Part shown: one piece after another, positions 7,410 through 17,850 of the stretch
How the letters are laid out: each line of letters starts with the position of its first letter
Position numbering within the stretch: position 1 is the stretch's first letter
Source of the DNA: Bacteroidota bacterium
GTDB lineage: Bacteria > Bacteroidota > Bacteroidia > Flavobacteriales_D > Crocinitomicaceae
Length of the DNA: 57,794 nt
Assembly: GCA_024280295.1 (NCBI GenBank)
Contig: JAJRQK010000051.1
Coordinates: 1-57,794 of the forward strand
Reading direction: 5' to 3'
Notes under the pieces: generated by a model
The model's input: the letters and a program-made list of their open reading frames with translations, nothing else
Database searches by the model: none
What the model was told of the DNA's origin: nothing
Program-made: the position numbers and the translations under genes

Positions 7410-8909
7410 CTATCTCGAACCAATTGAGGGAGGTTTCGGCTTAAATAGCATGACCCCAGTGATTAGTAAACTGACAATAAGGGGTACTCGATAGCGGACC
7501 AACGCCCCTAAAACTGGAGTTGTCCAACCAATTATCAATGCTAGACTGAGTGTGAACAGAATTAGTGACACGAGAATTGTTCTTTCTTTTTCGTTTAGTT
7601 TTCTTCTTCTGTAGGTCGCAATCACGAGAAATAAATAAATGATCCAGATCTCTATCATTGCAGGAACTTTTAACCAACTCCCACTATCTATTGGAAATGG
7701 TCGCAACAATGCGTTCGAAGCAGCTTCTGGTATCGATGTCAACAATTGCTTCATGGTACCATCTAATGAGGTGATTTCAAAATACCCTTGAGCACGTTTC
7801 CGATAAAAGAATACTGAGAGTGTTTCATGATTAGGGTAGAGTGTAACTTCGTACGGATCTTGCATGCCGCCATAATCAATCACTTTCGCTTTGACAGGTC
7901 TTAGAATTTGCACTGAATCTCCTTGAATGGACAAATCTTCAAAAACTTCGGGAAGAAAATAGAATTTTAACCCTTCTTCACCAGTTATGAGTCCACCTGT
8001 TCCAATATTCTTGAAATCGGCTTGTTTTCGAGCTACCTTTTTGAGTAAAGCATCGCGCTGTTCACTAAAAATGAGAATTGGTAGTGCTAATAGAATGATC
8101 ATCATGGAAAGTCCACCTGCCAATTTATATTTTGGAATAATTTTGTGCAGTCCGACAAAAATAAATGCAGGAATCATTGCCAATAGGACATAGGGCTTGA
8201 AACTCAACATGAAGAACATACCTATTACAATGAGAAGTGTTTTTTTTCTTCGTGGATCGTTTGCAAATATGCCGCGAATGAAAAAACCTAAACCTAGTAA
8301 CATCAATGGTTCTTTCAATATTCCTGATCCCCAAAAAATGACACTTGGGGCTAGCAGGAAGATCCAGAAAATGAAATTTGGATATATCTTAGATAAGTGT
8401 CTCACTCCTATCACCATCTGCTTAATTCCAATGAGTGAAAGGAAGCTCAAAACGAGCATGTGAATTACAGGATCACCAAAACTGATGAAGTGAATAAGGC
8501 TATGAACACGTAAGATATTTCGGTTATCATTAACAATTGATTGTGCTCCAACATCCCAGTGGTTGATATCCCCTAAGTGAGTTAAAATTTCTTGGTGACT
8601 GCAATTCCATCCAAATAAGAACTTGAAATAGTACTCTGGTGATGAATAGAAAACATCATTGAGTAATTTCCCTTCACGCATAAAATCGCCTGCATCTGCA
8701 GTTAAACTACCCTCTCCATAGAATTCGGTGTAGATGAAAATAAAATAGAGCCCAATTAGTACCTTTGCGCCATACCCGAAAACCATAGCCCATGGTGATA
8801 CTCCATCGATTTTAGTAAGTCGCGAGTAGCGAAGCATTAGGATAAGTAAAATGAAAATAAAGAGAGAATAGAGCACCAGTCGTTTTTCTTTTTTTGTAAA
8901 AATAATCAA
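7410..8909 (-). CDS. polytopic membrane protein, unknown function
   Basis: A 499-residue integral membrane protein, not recognised. I count about ten hydrophobic segments. Most lie in the N-terminal 290 residues, then comes a soluble stretch (about 285-405) that should face one side of the membrane, then three or four more segments to the C-terminus. The layout resembles polytopic glycosyltransferases or O-antigen polymerase-like proteins of the GT-C type, but I see no convincing catalytic motif, so no function is claimed. It is a single gene, convergent with the Nudix gene (14 bases between stops) and divergent from htpG. Confidence 0.75.
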   Translation of the reverse strand: MIIFTKKEKRLVLYSLFIFILLILMLRYSRLTKIDGVSPWAMVFGYGAKVLIGLYFIFIYTEFYGEGSLTADAGDFMREGKLLNDVFYSSPEYYFKFLFGWNCSHQEILTHLGDINHWDVGAQSIVNDNRNILRVHSLIHFISFGDPVIHMLVLSFLSLIGIKQMVIGVRHLSKIYPNFIFWIFLLAPSVIFWGSGILKEPLMLLGLGFFIRGIFANDPRRKKTLLIVIGMFFMLSFKPYVLLAMIPAFIFVGLHKIIPKYKLAGGLSMMIILLALPILIFSEQRDALLKKVARKQADFKNIGTGGLITGEEGLKFYFLPEVFEDLSIQGDSVQILRPVKAKVIDYGGMQDPYEVTLYPNHETLSVFFYRKRAQGYFEITSLDGTMKQLLTSIPEAASNALLRPFPIDSGSWLKVPAMIEIWIIYLFLVIATYRRRKLNEKERTILVSLILFTLSLALIIGWTTPVLGALVRYRVPLIVSLLITGVMLFKPKPPSIGSR

Positions 8910-9009
8910 AGTTTAATGTCATGTTGTCTAATTTTTAGGACATTTTGTCATAAATCGAGTGATGGCATAGAGATTGACGTTGCTGAAGAGAAATAAAAGC
9001 AAAAAATAG

Positions 9010-10893
9010 ATGAAAACAGGTCAAATTAATGTTCAAACGGAAAATATATTTCCAATCATTAAAAAATTCTTGTACTCGGATCATGAAATTTTTCTTCGTG
9101 AACTCGTTTCCAATGCAGTAGATGCTAGTCAGAAAATAAAATTTCTATCAACTAATGGTGAATTCAAAGGTGAGTTGGGTGAATTGCAAGTTGAAATAAT
9201 CCTTGACAAAGAAGCTAAAACGCTCACAATTCGCGATCGTGGTGTTGGTATGACCGAAGAAGAGATCGAGAAATATATTAATCAAATTGCATTCTCTGGA
9301 GCTGAAGAATTTGTTGAGAAATACAAAGGAGAAGAAGGAGCAGAGCAGATAATAGGTCACTTTGGTCTAGGTTTTTATTCTGGATTTATGGTTTCAGATC
9401 GCGTTCAAATTCAATCATTATCATATACTGACGGATCTAAAGCAGTTCAATGGGAAAGTGATGGAACTCCTGAATACACAATTCAAGAAATTGAGAAGTC
9501 AGAGAGAGGAACGGATATTATCCTTCATATTGCTGAAGACTCAATTGAGTTTTTGGAGAAAGATAGAATACAAGGGATACTAACTAAGTATTGCAAATTT
9601 TTGCCTCATCCGATCGTTTTTGGAACTAAAACAGACTATCAAGATGATCCCAATGGTGAAAAAGATGATGATGGAAAAGTAAAGCGTGTTGCAGTTGATA
9701 TCGTAAATCAGATTAATAATATTGAACCAGCTTGGACAAAAGCTCCTGCTGATCTTTCAAAAGATGATTACGATGCATTTTACCGGGAGTTATATCCGTC
9801 AACGTTTGAGAATCCATTGTTTCATATTCACCTCAATGTTGATTATCCTTTCAATTTAACAGGGATTCTATACTTCCCGAAAATTTCGGAGAATATAGAA
9901 GTTCAACGAAATAAGATCAATCTTTATTCAAATCAAGTATTTATTACAGATAGTGTTGAGGAGATCGTTCCAGAATTTTTGACATTGCTGCACGGTGTAC
10001 TTGATTCTCCAGATATTCCATTAAATGTCTCACGATCTTACTTGCAGAGCGATTCAAATGTGAAGAAAATTTCGACTCATATTACGAAGAAAGTTGCCGA
10101 CAAACTTGATCAGATGTTTAAGAATGATCGAAAAGATTTCGAAGTAAAATGGGCGGATTTGAATGTCTTCGTTCAATATGGAACTCTTTCTGATGATAAA
10201 TTTGCTGAGAAAGCAACAAAATTCTCTCTACTAAAGAATACCGTTGGAGCGCACTTTACTATTGATGAGTATAAAGAAAAAATATCGGCACTTCAAACGA
10301 ATAAAGATGATAAAGTCGTAATTCTATATTCAAACGAACCTGAGGAGCAATTTGGATTCGTCTCGAAGGCTAAAGATCGAGGATATGATGTCTTGCATCT
10401 TGCAGGGCCTTTAGTTCCACACTGGATTAGCAAAATGGAACAATCTGAGGGGAATATTTCATTCGCTCGTGTCGATTCTGATACTTTAGACAAGTTGATC
10501 CAAAAAGATGAAGAAATTCCATCTAAGATCACAAAAGAAGACGAAGAGTCATTGAAGCCAATGTTTGAGGGTGTTGTTGATAAAGACAAATTCTCAGTTC
10601 AGTTTGAAAGTATGAATTCTGAAGATGCACCAATAATAATTACCCAACCTGAATTCGTTCGTAGAATGAAAGAGCAACAACAAATGGGTGGGTTTATGGG
10701 TGCTTTTCCAGATATGCACAATCTGGTGATTAATGCAAATCACGCTAAGATATCTGATATTTTGAGCACGAAAACAAAGAAATCACAAGAACGAAAAGTG
10801 AAACAACTCACTGATATTGCCATGTTAGCACAGGGAATGCTGAAAGGAGAAGCACTGAATAAGTTTATCGAGAGAAGTATCGATTTAGTATAA
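9010..10893 (+). CDS. htpG: molecular chaperone HtpG (Hsp90)
   Basis: ATP-dependent homodimeric chaperone of the cytosol. The 627-residue length matches the family. The GHKL ATPase site is intact: ELVSNAVDASQK with E31, N35 and D38, then DRGVGMT (D76 onward), and the lid loop GHFGLGFYS starting at residue 116. The middle and C-terminal dimerisation regions follow. No C-terminal MEEVD is present, as expected for bacteria. Upstream, a TTTTG at 8946 and TAGAGATTG some 20 bases later loosely resemble a Bacteroidota promoter but do not match the consensus. A strong terminator follows the gene. Confidence 0.97.
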   Translation: MKTGQINVQTENIFPIIKKFLYSDHEIFLRELVSNAVDASQKIKFLSTNGEFKGELGELQVEIILDKEAKTLTIRDRGVGMTEEEIEKYINQIAFSGAEEFVEKYKGEEGAEQIIGHFGLGFYSGFMVSDRVQIQSLSYTDGSKAVQWESDGTPEYTIQEIEKSERGTDIILHIAEDSIEFLEKDRIQGILTKYCKFLPHPIVFGTKTDYQDDPNGEKDDDGKVKRVAVDIVNQINNIEPAWTKAPADLSKDDYDAFYRELYPSTFENPLFHIHLNVDYPFNLTGILYFPKISENIEVQRNKINLYSNQVFITDSVEEIVPEFLTLLHGVLDSPDIPLNVSRSYLQSDSNVKKISTHITKKVADKLDQMFKNDRKDFEVKWADLNVFVQYGTLSDDKFAEKATKFSLLKNTVGAHFTIDEYKEKISALQTNKDDKVVILYSNEPEEQFGFVSKAKDRGYDVLHLAGPLVPHWISKMEQSEGNISFARVDSDTLDKLIQKDEEIPSKITKEDEESLKPMFEGVVDKDKFSVQFESMNSEDAPIIITQPEFVRRMKEQQQMGGFMGAFPDMHNLVINANHAKISDILSTKTKKSQERKVKQLTDIAMLAQGMLKGEALNKFIERSIDLV

Positions 10894-10897
10894 ATTC

Positions 10898-10931
10898 AAA
10901 GGTCTGGTTACACTGTAATCAGACCTTTTTG
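10898..10931 (+). terminator. rho-independent terminator after htpG
   Basis: Stem AAAGGTCTGGTTA (10898-10910) pairs with 10916-10928 with one wobble, a five-base loop, and a following T run. It separates htpG from the TerB/J-domain gene. Confidence 0.85.
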
Positions 10932-10944
10932 TAATTGAAAAGCA

Positions 10945-11733
10945 TTGTTTAAATTTATATTAGCATTAGCAGGATTCTTCCTTTTCGGGAGAAGTTTTTT
11001 TGGAGCAATTCTAGGATTCTTTATAGGCTCGGGGATTGATAATTATTCACGAATAACTAATCAGTTTAAAACTCAAGCTAATAAAGAAGGGCGTTCTTTT
11101 ACTCAAGAGGATATTTTTAGGTACTATCAACAACGAACAAGTTCTGCTTCAGAAAATGATGTTCCTACGATGCTAATTGCACTTTCCGCTGCGGTTATGA
11201 AAGCTGATGGCAAGGTGCTTAAATCTGAACTGAATTATGTAAAAACATTCTTCACACAGCAATTTGGACCTCAATTTAACAATCAACATCTCGCAACGTT
11301 AAAGCGATTTTTGGATTCTGGAAACGTTCCACTTCAACAAATATGCTCTGATATTCAGAGAAGAATGCAACCTGAAGTTCGTGTTCAGCTGCTACATTAC
11401 CTCTTTGGAATTGCGAAAGCAGATGGAGATGTCTCACCTGAGGAAATTACGGTTATTCAGAACATTGCAAATATGATGGGTGTCTCTCGTGTTGATTTTG
11501 AGAGCGTGAAGAACATGTTCTACCGAAATGTCGATTCTGATTATGCGGTTCTAGGAATTGAAGCGAGCGCAACCGATGATGAGGTGAAAAAGGCTTATCG
11601 GAAAATGGCTATTAAGTTCCACCCCGATAAAGTTGCTGCTATGGGAGATGAATATCAAAAAGGAGCTAAGGAGAAATTTCAAAAAATTCAAGAATCCTAT
11701 GATGCGATTAAGAAGCGTCGTGGGATGAAATAG
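10945..11733 (+). CDS. TerB-like and DnaJ-domain protein (DjlA-like)
   Basis: A 262-residue membrane-associated co-chaperone candidate. The start is TTG at 10945, giving MFKFILALAGFFLFG, a single N-terminal membrane segment (about 4-28) with a GxxxG pattern like that of DjlA. A TerB-like all-helical domain follows at about 58-165, with two AKADGxV/MKADGKV acidic loop motifs typical of that fold. The C-terminal J domain (about 195-262) carries the HPD motif at 226-228 and should stimulate a DnaK-type Hsp70. It lies just after the htpG terminator, so it is probably expressed separately, although both encode chaperone functions. Confidence 0.88.
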   Translation: MFKFILALAGFFLFGRSFFGAILGFFIGSGIDNYSRITNQFKTQANKEGRSFTQEDIFRYYQQRTSSASENDVPTMLIALSAAVMKADGKVLKSELNYVKTFFTQQFGPQFNNQHLATLKRFLDSGNVPLQQICSDIQRRMQPEVRVQLLHYLFGIAKADGDVSPEEITVIQNIANMMGVSRVDFESVKNMFYRNVDSDYAVLGIEASATDDEVKKAYRKMAIKFHPDKVAAMGDEYQKGAKEKFQKIQESYDAIKKRRGMK

Positions 11734-11801
11734 TTTCATAATTACTCTCGATAGTTTGTCAGACTATTCAAAATGTTTGATTTCGCGGTTAGCTAAACTC
11801 C

Positions 11802-13034
11802 ATGTATTTTAGTAGTTTAGGAGAGGTGAAAACGAAATCTACTATACACGATCGGTTCAAACTTGCTATGTTTCCTTCGCTTATCACGGGCTTGTTAACA
11901 AATACATACATAATTTCCTTACTGATTGTATTCAATGCTACTCATGTACTTTGGAGCCCCATTATTGGTTCTTTAGTTTTTGTATTCTGCTATTTTTTGC
12001 TTCGATCTGATCGAATGACTTCCAAGCTTGCATTTTTACTTACATGCTATACAATTGCAATTGAGATTGCTGTCCATACTCATGTGCTTGGATGGGATTG
12101 TGGTTTCTTCTACTTCATCTTTCTACTTCCAATGGTGTTTTTATTGAATACTACATGGAAGCGCTGGATGATCGGGTTTTTTAATGGCTCAATTTTACTC
12201 ATCTTCTTGTGGTTACGATATACCTACTACGGAGATTCTGGAACTCATCCATTTCCTGAAGATTGGGTGGCTAACTTAAATTTCTTAAATGCATTGGCTG
12301 TGGGATCTGTAGTTTTGGTCATATTGATCTTTTTCAGTAGAACTATTTACAGTAAAGATGAAGCTATAATTGCCGCGAATTCTGAACTTGAGAGGCAGAA
12401 TAAGGAGATTCTTGATCAGCACGATCATCTTCAGATTTTACTAAAGGAAGTCCATCACAGAGTGAAAAATAATTTACAAATCATTTCTTCTCTAATGTCA
12501 CTTCAAGCCCGTACCGTCAAAGATGAAGCTATTGTGGGAATATTAAACGAGAGTAGAAGAAGAGTAGAAGCTATTGCGTTAATTCATCAGAAGTTATATC
12601 AGGGCGACCATGCCAATCAAGTAAATTTTAAATCTTATTTAGATGAATTGATGAAATCTCAACATGAGATGCATCCACATGTGGAGTATTTTGTAGAAAC
12701 GGATGAGGTAGTACTTATACTGGATACTGCTGTACCACTTGGTTTGATCGTTTCGGAGATGATTACAAATTCAATTAAACATGGTTTTTATGAGACCCAA
12801 GAGCCGAAAATAAATGTGTCACTATCACAGATAGAATCAGGGTACAAATTAATTGTCAGTGATAATGGCTGTGGGTTGGATAGTGATTTTGATCTAAAAA
12901 AACCTCTATCGCTAGGAACTGAAATAATTGTGGCACTAGTTGATCAAATTGATGCTACTATTTCACATTCCAATGATTCTGGTGCGGAATTCATTATTAT
13001 CTTCCATGATGATATCAAAGAAGTTAAAGTTTGA
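11802..13034 (+). CDS. membrane sensor histidine kinase, HisKA_2 type
   Basis: A 410-residue sensor kinase. The N-terminal half has six hydrophobic segments (about residues 23-45, 50-68, 75-93, 103-118, 123-139 and 161-182), with no large periplasmic domain, so it would sense a membrane or intramembrane signal. After a short coiled linker comes the HisKA_2 dimerisation domain with the phosphoacceptor block EVHHRVKNNLQ (H218-H219). The HATPase domain has an N-box (SEMITNSIKHG) and the G1 box DNGCGLD. No response regulator gene is adjacent, so its partner is unknown. It is convergent with the RsmI-like gene, with 6 bases between the stops. Confidence 0.9.
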   Translation: MYFSSLGEVKTKSTIHDRFKLAMFPSLITGLLTNTYIISLLIVFNATHVLWSPIIGSLVFVFCYFLLRSDRMTSKLAFLLTCYTIAIEIAVHTHVLGWDCGFFYFIFLLPMVFLLNTTWKRWMIGFFNGSILLIFLWLRYTYYGDSGTHPFPEDWVANLNFLNALAVGSVVLVILIFFSRTIYSKDEAIIAANSELERQNKEILDQHDHLQILLKEVHHRVKNNLQIISSLMSLQARTVKDEAIVGILNESRRRVEAIALIHQKLYQGDHANQVNFKSYLDELMKSQHEMHPHVEYFVETDEVVLILDTAVPLGLIVSEMITNSIKHGFYETQEPKINVSLSQIESGYKLIVSDNGCGLDSDFDLKKPLSLGTEIIVALVDQIDATISHSNDSGAEFIIIFHDDIKEVKV

Positions 13035-13040
13035 TTACTA

Positions 13041-13754
13041 TTACTGAATTTTCCCCAATGCAAACATCGTTGGTTTTTTCGCAAGATCATAGGCGTTTTC
13101 TCTCCATTTTTTCACCGACAATGTTCGAATGTTTTCATCGTGAATTGTCAAATTACAGGCAATACATAGCATTGTTGTGTCACTGAGTTCATTCAATAAA
13201 TCTTCCAATACATTCATGTTTCGAAAGGGAGTGTCCATAAAGATATGCGTAATTCCAGTGCGATATACATCAGATTCGAATTTTTTCATCGCATGAATTC
13301 GATCTTTTCGATCTTTTGGCAAGTATCCATGGAATGAAAATTCTTGCCCTGAAAAACCACTGCCCATAATGGTCATTAGAATAGAAGATGCTCCTACCAG
13401 AGGTTTGACTTGGATTTTACGTTCATGGGCCAACCCTGCAACAATAGCACCTGGATCTGCAATCCCTGGACATCCTGCATCTGAAAGAACACCAATATTA
13501 TTTCCATCAACAGCGTGACGAATAAATCCGTGTAATTCGTGCGATTCTGTTTTTCGATTGATCTCTAGAAAAGTGCTTTCGTCAATTGGGAAGGTTCGAT
13601 CTAATTTTCTCAAATAACGCCTAGCTGCTCGAATATCTTCAACGATAAAATAACGAAGTTGAATTACGAGTAATCGCACATCCTCAGGGGTTATATCTGT
13701 TGTTATTTCTCCGCCCAAAGTTGTTGGGACCATGTAAATTATTCCTTTTGCCAT
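13041..13754 (-). CDS. RsmI-like SAM-dependent methyltransferase (tetrapyrrole methylase fold)
   Basis: A 237-residue protein of the tetrapyrrole methylase superfamily, closest in pattern to RsmI, the 16S rRNA C1402 ribose 2'-O-methyltransferase. The family block SDAGCPGIADPG is well conserved at about residues 91-102. It lacks an obvious DKDILL-type N-terminal glycine motif and has VPTTLGG instead, which differs from standard RsmI (VATPIGN). Bacteroidota often carry such a divergent paralogue, so the substrate may differ and I give no symbol. It is 3 bases after the phosphatase gene and so is co-transcribed with it. Confidence 0.85.
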   Translation of the reverse strand: MAKGIIYMVPTTLGGEITTDITPEDVRLLVIQLRYFIVEDIRAARRYLRKLDRTFPIDESTFLEINRKTESHELHGFIRHAVDGNNIGVLSDAGCPGIADPGAIVAGLAHERKIQVKPLVGASSILMTIMGSGFSGQEFSFHGYLPKDRKDRIHAMKKFESDVYRTGITHIFMDTPFRNMNVLEDLLNELSDTTMLCIACNLTIHDENIRTLSVKKWRENAYDLAKKPTMFALGKIQ

Positions 13755-13757
13755 CGG

Positions 13758-14219
13758 TTAGTTGTGTGTTAATTGATTTATGATGATGTCAGTTGCTTCA
13801 TCTAATAAGTTAAAAACATCAATGAATCCTTGTTCTCCGCCATAATATGGATCTGGAACTTCTAAATTTTGTCCAGGATGTGACTCATTTAAAATCAGTT
13901 TAACCTTAGATCGATCTAGGTCATTTCTTGCAACTTGAAGAACGTTCGTTAGATTACTCTCATCCATAACATAGATTCGGTCAAAATGATCAAAGTCCGC
14001 TTCTTCGAATTGTCTTGCTCGCAGGTTATTAATTGGATAACCAAATGATCTCCCCGTTGATTGCATTCTTAAATCAGGAGCCGCTCCAACATGGTGACTC
14101 GCTGTACCCGCAGAATCTACTTCAACATCTAAAGCTGCTGTGGTTACTTTTTTTCGCAATATTCCATCCGCCAAGGGCGACCTGCAAATATTACCGAGGC
14201 ATACCATCAATATTTTCAT
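13758..14219 (-). CDS. low molecular weight protein-tyrosine-phosphatase
   Basis: Dephosphorylates phosphotyrosine (Wzb/Etp/YwlE-type family). I start it at the ATG at 14219, giving MKILMVCLGNICRSP; a GTG at 14234 adds five residues that look like leader sequence. The active-site loop C7-LGNIC-R13-S14 matches CX5R(S/T) exactly. The general-acid motif VPDPYYGG lies in the C-terminal third. The length of 153 residues is normal. No tyrosine kinase or capsule genes are near, so arginine phosphatase activity (YwlE-like) cannot be excluded. A small inverted repeat GTGTA-TACAC (14221-14234) sits immediately before the chosen start. Confidence 0.92.
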   Translation of the reverse strand: MKILMVCLGNICRSPLADGILRKKVTTAALDVEVDSAGTASHHVGAAPDLRMQSTGRSFGYPINNLRARQFEEADFDHFDRIYVMDESNLTNVLQVARNDLDRSKVKLILNESHPGQNLEVPDPYYGGEQGFIDVFNLLDEATDIIINQLTHN

Positions 14220-14439
14220 AGTGTAAAAATACACTTCCTTCTAAAATGAGGAGCACGAATACAATTTTCATTCAAATTCGTCTAGGTGGCAGCTAGCAAT
14301 AAATATTCATTGATATCAGCAAAATGTTCGAAGCGAATAGGTGAAATATTCATTCATAGCTAGTAATGGTTCATTTCTTCCAACCGATACAGATGTTGAT
14401 CCGTTTATATAGATAGAACCTACAATTATATAAATAGGT

Positions 14440-15309
14440 ATGAGACAACTAAAGATTACTAAACAAGTTACCAATCGTGAAACAGCGTCATTGGATAAGT
14501 ACCTTCTAGAAATAGGACGTGTTGATCTGATCACCGCAGAAGAAGAAGTGGCTTTAGCAAGAAAGATTAAGGAGGGTGATAAAGAGGCGTTGGAACGACT
14601 AACAAAAGCAAATTTGCGTTTTGTCGTATCAGTTGCGAAGCAATATCAAAATCAAGGATTGTCCCTACCTGATTTAATTAATGAGGGTAATGTTGGCCTA
14701 ATTAAGGCCGCGAAACGATTTGATGAGACTCGTGGATTCAAATTCATCTCGTATGCCGTCTGGTGGATTCGACAGTCAATCTTACAATCGTTGGCAGAGC
14801 AAGCACGAATTGTTCGGCTTCCATTAAATAAAATTGGAACGATCAACAAGATAAATAAAGCATTTTCGCACTTAGAACAACAATTAGAGCGACCACCTTC
14901 TGCGGAAGAGATGGCAGATCACCTTGATTGTTCAGTCGAGGACGTTCGGCAGTCAATTAATAACACTGGGAGACATGTTTCAATGGATGCACCACTTATT
15001 ACGGGTGATGATTCTTCTTCTTCAATGTATGATATTCTACCGAATGATTCATTACCAGGACCTGAAAAAAACCTTGTGGTAGATTCTTTGCGAAAAGACA
15101 TTGAGCGATCATTATCAACGCTTACTTCACGTGAAGGTGATGTTGTAAGGCTTTATTTTGGATTGAATGGAAGAAGTCCATTGACACTTGAAGAAATCGG
15201 ATTACAATTCGAATTGACACGTGAGCGAGTTCGACAAATTAAAGAAAAAGCAATACGACGACTAAAACATACTTCTCGCAGCCGGATGCTTCAATCATAC
15301 CTAGGTTAA
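14440..15309 (+). CDS. rpoD: primary RNA polymerase sigma factor
   Basis: Housekeeping sigma factor that directs RNA polymerase to TTTG/TAnnTTTG promoters. The 289-residue protein is the short Bacteroidota form and lacks region 1.1 and the non-conserved insert of the E. coli protein. Region 1.2 covers about 14-47. Region 2, with [15 protein letters not shown] and the DNA-melting [10 protein letters not shown] block, covers about 50-120. Region 3 is about 130-205. Region 4, with the helix-turn-helix [20 protein letters not shown], covers about 215-280. The start [14 protein letters not shown] is the usual Bacteroidota start. A 205-base upstream region contains no exact TAnnTTTG. The stop codon overlaps that of the convergent priA. 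Confidence 0.97.
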   Translation: MRQLKITKQVTNRETASLDKYLLEIGRVDLITAEEEVALARKIKEGDKEALERLTKANLRFVVSVAKQYQNQGLSLPDLINEGNVGLIKAAKRFDETRGFKFISYAVWWIRQSILQSLAEQARIVRLPLNKIGTINKINKAFSHLEQQLERPPSAEEMADHLDCSVEDVRQSINNTGRHVSMDAPLITGDDSSSSMYDILPNDSLPGPEKNLVVDSLRKDIERSLSTLTSREGDVVRLYFGLNGRSPLTLEEIGLQFELTRERVRQIKEKAIRRLKHTSRSRMLQSYLG

Positions 15310-17789
15310 GCGGGATCAACGTCGACTACTACTCTTATTGACTTATGTGAAGGAGCACTAAAGAAATCATCAACGATTTGCTGAAGTCGCTCTTTTACTT
15401 TTTTATCATTTGCTGTTCGTTCAATTTTTAAAACGATTGTCTTCAAATAGTAGTTGTTTATTCTCCTAACCACAGGATACTCAGGACCCAAAACTCTTTC
15501 TTTGAAGACTTCTTTCATGGATGATGCTAAATGAAGAGCTGCCAAATCTAATGCATTCTCATTTCTATGACGCAATGTCAATTGAATAATCTTATAATAC
15601 GGGGGATAGAAGAAGTTCTTTCGTTCGATGATTTCACTTTCATAAAAACTGACAAAATCGTGAGTCATTACTTTTTGAATTACCCAGTGATCAGGATCGC
15701 CAGTTTGTAGGATTACTTTTCCTCGTTTTTTTCGTCGTCCGGATCTACCTGCAACTTGAGTCATTAATTGGAAGGATCTCTCAAACGCCCTGAAATTTGC
15801 ACGGTTAAGAAGCATGTCAGCATCTAATATCCCAACTAGGTTGACATTGTCAAAATCCAATCCTTTGGAAACCATTTGAGTACCGATAAGAATGTCAATA
15901 TTGCCAGCTGCGAAGTCGCCGAGGATAGTAGCATAAGCATTCTTTGATCTTGTAGTGTCTAAATCAAGTCGCTTTATAACTTTGTCTTGAAAGATTAACC
16001 CAAGCTCATCTTCCACTTTTTCTGTTCCAAAGCCAAGCATTTTCAGTCTGTTACTTCCGCAAGCATGACAAGTTCCAACAGGGGGGGTGGTATATCCACA
16101 ATAGTGACACTTTAGCTGGTTCGTTTGCTTATGATAGGTGAGTGACACATCGCAACTTGTACAATTTGGTGTCCAGTTACATACTTCGCACATCCAAAGT
16201 GGTGTATATCCACGTCGATTTTGAAATAGAATAACCTGCTCGTTCAAATTTAATGCCTCGCGAATATGGTCAATCATAGTTGAGGTGAAATCGGATTGCA
16301 TGCTTTTCTGTTTGCGCTCCTTTCGAACATTAGCGCATTGAATTTCAGGTAGCATCATACCTCCAAAACGCTCTGATAATTCCACGAGCCTATACTTATC
16401 TGATTTTGCATTATAATAGCTTTCTAAAGATGGTGTAGCAGATCCAAGTAGTACATTTGCGCCATGTAGAGATGCTAAAACTATACTGCAGTCACGCGCG
16501 TTATATCTTGGTGACGGATCGTATTGTTTGAATGTTGCTTCGTGTTCTTCATCGACAATAATGAGTCCTAAATCACGGTAAGGAAGAAAAATAGATGACC
16601 TAGCTCCGAGAATAATTCTAAATTGATTCGGATCATTGTTTAGGACATGATTCCATATTTCAACGCGCTCATTTTGGTTAAATTTTGAGTGATAAACTCC
16701 AATCTGTTCTCCAAAATAGATAGATAATCTCTGAATTAATTGAGTTGTTAGTGCTATTTCAGGAAGTAAGAAAAGTACTTGTTTCCCTAAATCTAATTGT
16801 TCTTGAATAAGTTGAACATAAACCTCTGTTTTACCCGATCCCGTTACTCCGTGTAATAAAACAACTTTTTTTTCTGCAAAACCTTGATGAATTTCATCTA
16901 ATGAGGTTTTCTGAGCACTTGTTAGATCCATAAATTCAGATCCACCATCAAATTCTTCGTCGAAACGTGATATTTCATGCTTTTGTTGAATGATAATGCC
17001 ATTTCGCTCAAGAGTATTCAAGGACGACTGAGAAACTCCATCACTGATTAAGTCCTTTCGAAGAACAGGGTTGATTGTTCCATCAGTATATTTTCCTTTA
17101 TGTATTAACGATAGAAGAGCGGATAATTGTTTTGCCTTGTTTTTGGTAGATTCAATCTCTTGAAGATGAGAGTTCAATACTTCTTCATTGAGGAAATGAT
17201 CTGATAATCCAACATATACAGCAGTTTTCGGAATGAATTTATCATTTAGAGCCTCGACTGAGATGACGGCCTTTTTCTCAATCAAGGTCTTTATAACAGG
17301 TTGAATGGTTTTAATTCCGATAAGTTCAGAAACTTGCTTCAAGTCCATTTTCTCATGTACTTCAAGTGCTAATACAATTTCAAGTTCTCTATCAGTAAGA
17401 AATTTCGGATTTATTTCATAATCGGGGTGAATTACAATTTGTGTTTCGCTTGCGAGTTTAAAGTTCGCAGGAAGCGCAGCATTCATCACATCACCAATTG
17501 GTGACATGTAATAACCAGAAATCCACTTCCAAAACGAATACTGCTTTGGAGTTATTATTGGACGATCATCTAATAAATGTTCAAGGTATTTTGCCTGATA
17601 TTTACTTGGAATGTTCTGATGTATCTGGGTGATGATACCTGTAATTAACTTACTTCGACCAAAAGGCACAACAACGCGCGCACCTGTGAAAATGGCATCA
17701 TTCAGTTCAAACGGAACACGATACGTAAATTCATTTCGTATTGGTACGGGAAGGATAACATCGACAAAAAACGTCTTCCTTTCGGTCAT
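15306..17789 (-). CDS. priA: primosomal protein N' (replication restart helicase PriA)
   Basis: 3'-5' DNA helicase that recognises stalled forks and reloads the replisome. The 827-residue protein has an N-terminal fork-binding domain (1-105) and a winged-helix region. Walker A is GVTGSGKT (314-321), Walker B DEEH is 413-416, and ARSS and GSATPS motifs follow. Two zinc clusters use eight cysteines (534, 537, 543, 546, 561, 564, 574, 577). The C-terminal helicase motif VAGRSGR is also present. All are intact. Its TAA and the TAA of rpoD are the two strands of one TTAA, so the genes overlap tail-to-tail by four bases. Confidence 0.96.
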   Translation of the reverse strand: MTERKTFFVDVILPVPIRNEFTYRVPFELNDAIFTGARVVVPFGRSKLITGIITQIHQNIPSKYQAKYLEHLLDDRPIITPKQYSFWKWISGYYMSPIGDVMNAALPANFKLASETQIVIHPDYEINPKFLTDRELEIVLALEVHEKMDLKQVSELIGIKTIQPVIKTLIEKKAVISVEALNDKFIPKTAVYVGLSDHFLNEEVLNSHLQEIESTKNKAKQLSALLSLIHKGKYTDGTINPVLRKDLISDGVSQSSLNTLERNGIIIQQKHEISRFDEEFDGGSEFMDLTSAQKTSLDEIHQGFAEKKVVLLHGVTGSGKTEVYVQLIQEQLDLGKQVLFLLPEIALTTQLIQRLSIYFGEQIGVYHSKFNQNERVEIWNHVLNNDPNQFRIILGARSSIFLPYRDLGLIIVDEEHEATFKQYDPSPRYNARDCSIVLASLHGANVLLGSATPSLESYYNAKSDKYRLVELSERFGGMMLPEIQCANVRKERKQKSMQSDFTSTMIDHIREALNLNEQVILFQNRRGYTPLWMCEVCNWTPNCTSCDVSLTYHKQTNQLKCHYCGYTTPPVGTCHACGSNRLKMLGFGTEKVEDELGLIFQDKVIKRLDLDTTRSKNAYATILGDFAAGNIDILIGTQMVSKGLDFDNVNLVGILDADMLLNRANFRAFERSFQLMTQVAGRSGRRKKRGKVILQTGDPDHWVIQKVMTHDFVSFYESEIIERKNFFYPPYYKIIQLTLRHRNENALDLAALHLASSMKEVFKERVLGPEYPVVRRINNYYLKTIVLKIERTANDKKVKERLQQIVDDFFSAPSHKSIRVVVDVDPA

Positions 17790-17850
17790 AAGTTAAAGGT
17801 AGTAATCCAAAAGAAATTTCTCGAAAATTAGACGAAAATGATTTTAAAAA

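Noticed and set aside
8970-8990. Sigma-54-like TGGCAT-N5-TTGAC before htpG
   Set aside because: It departs from the -12 and -24 consensus at several bases, including the GC of the -12 element, and no activator gene is near.
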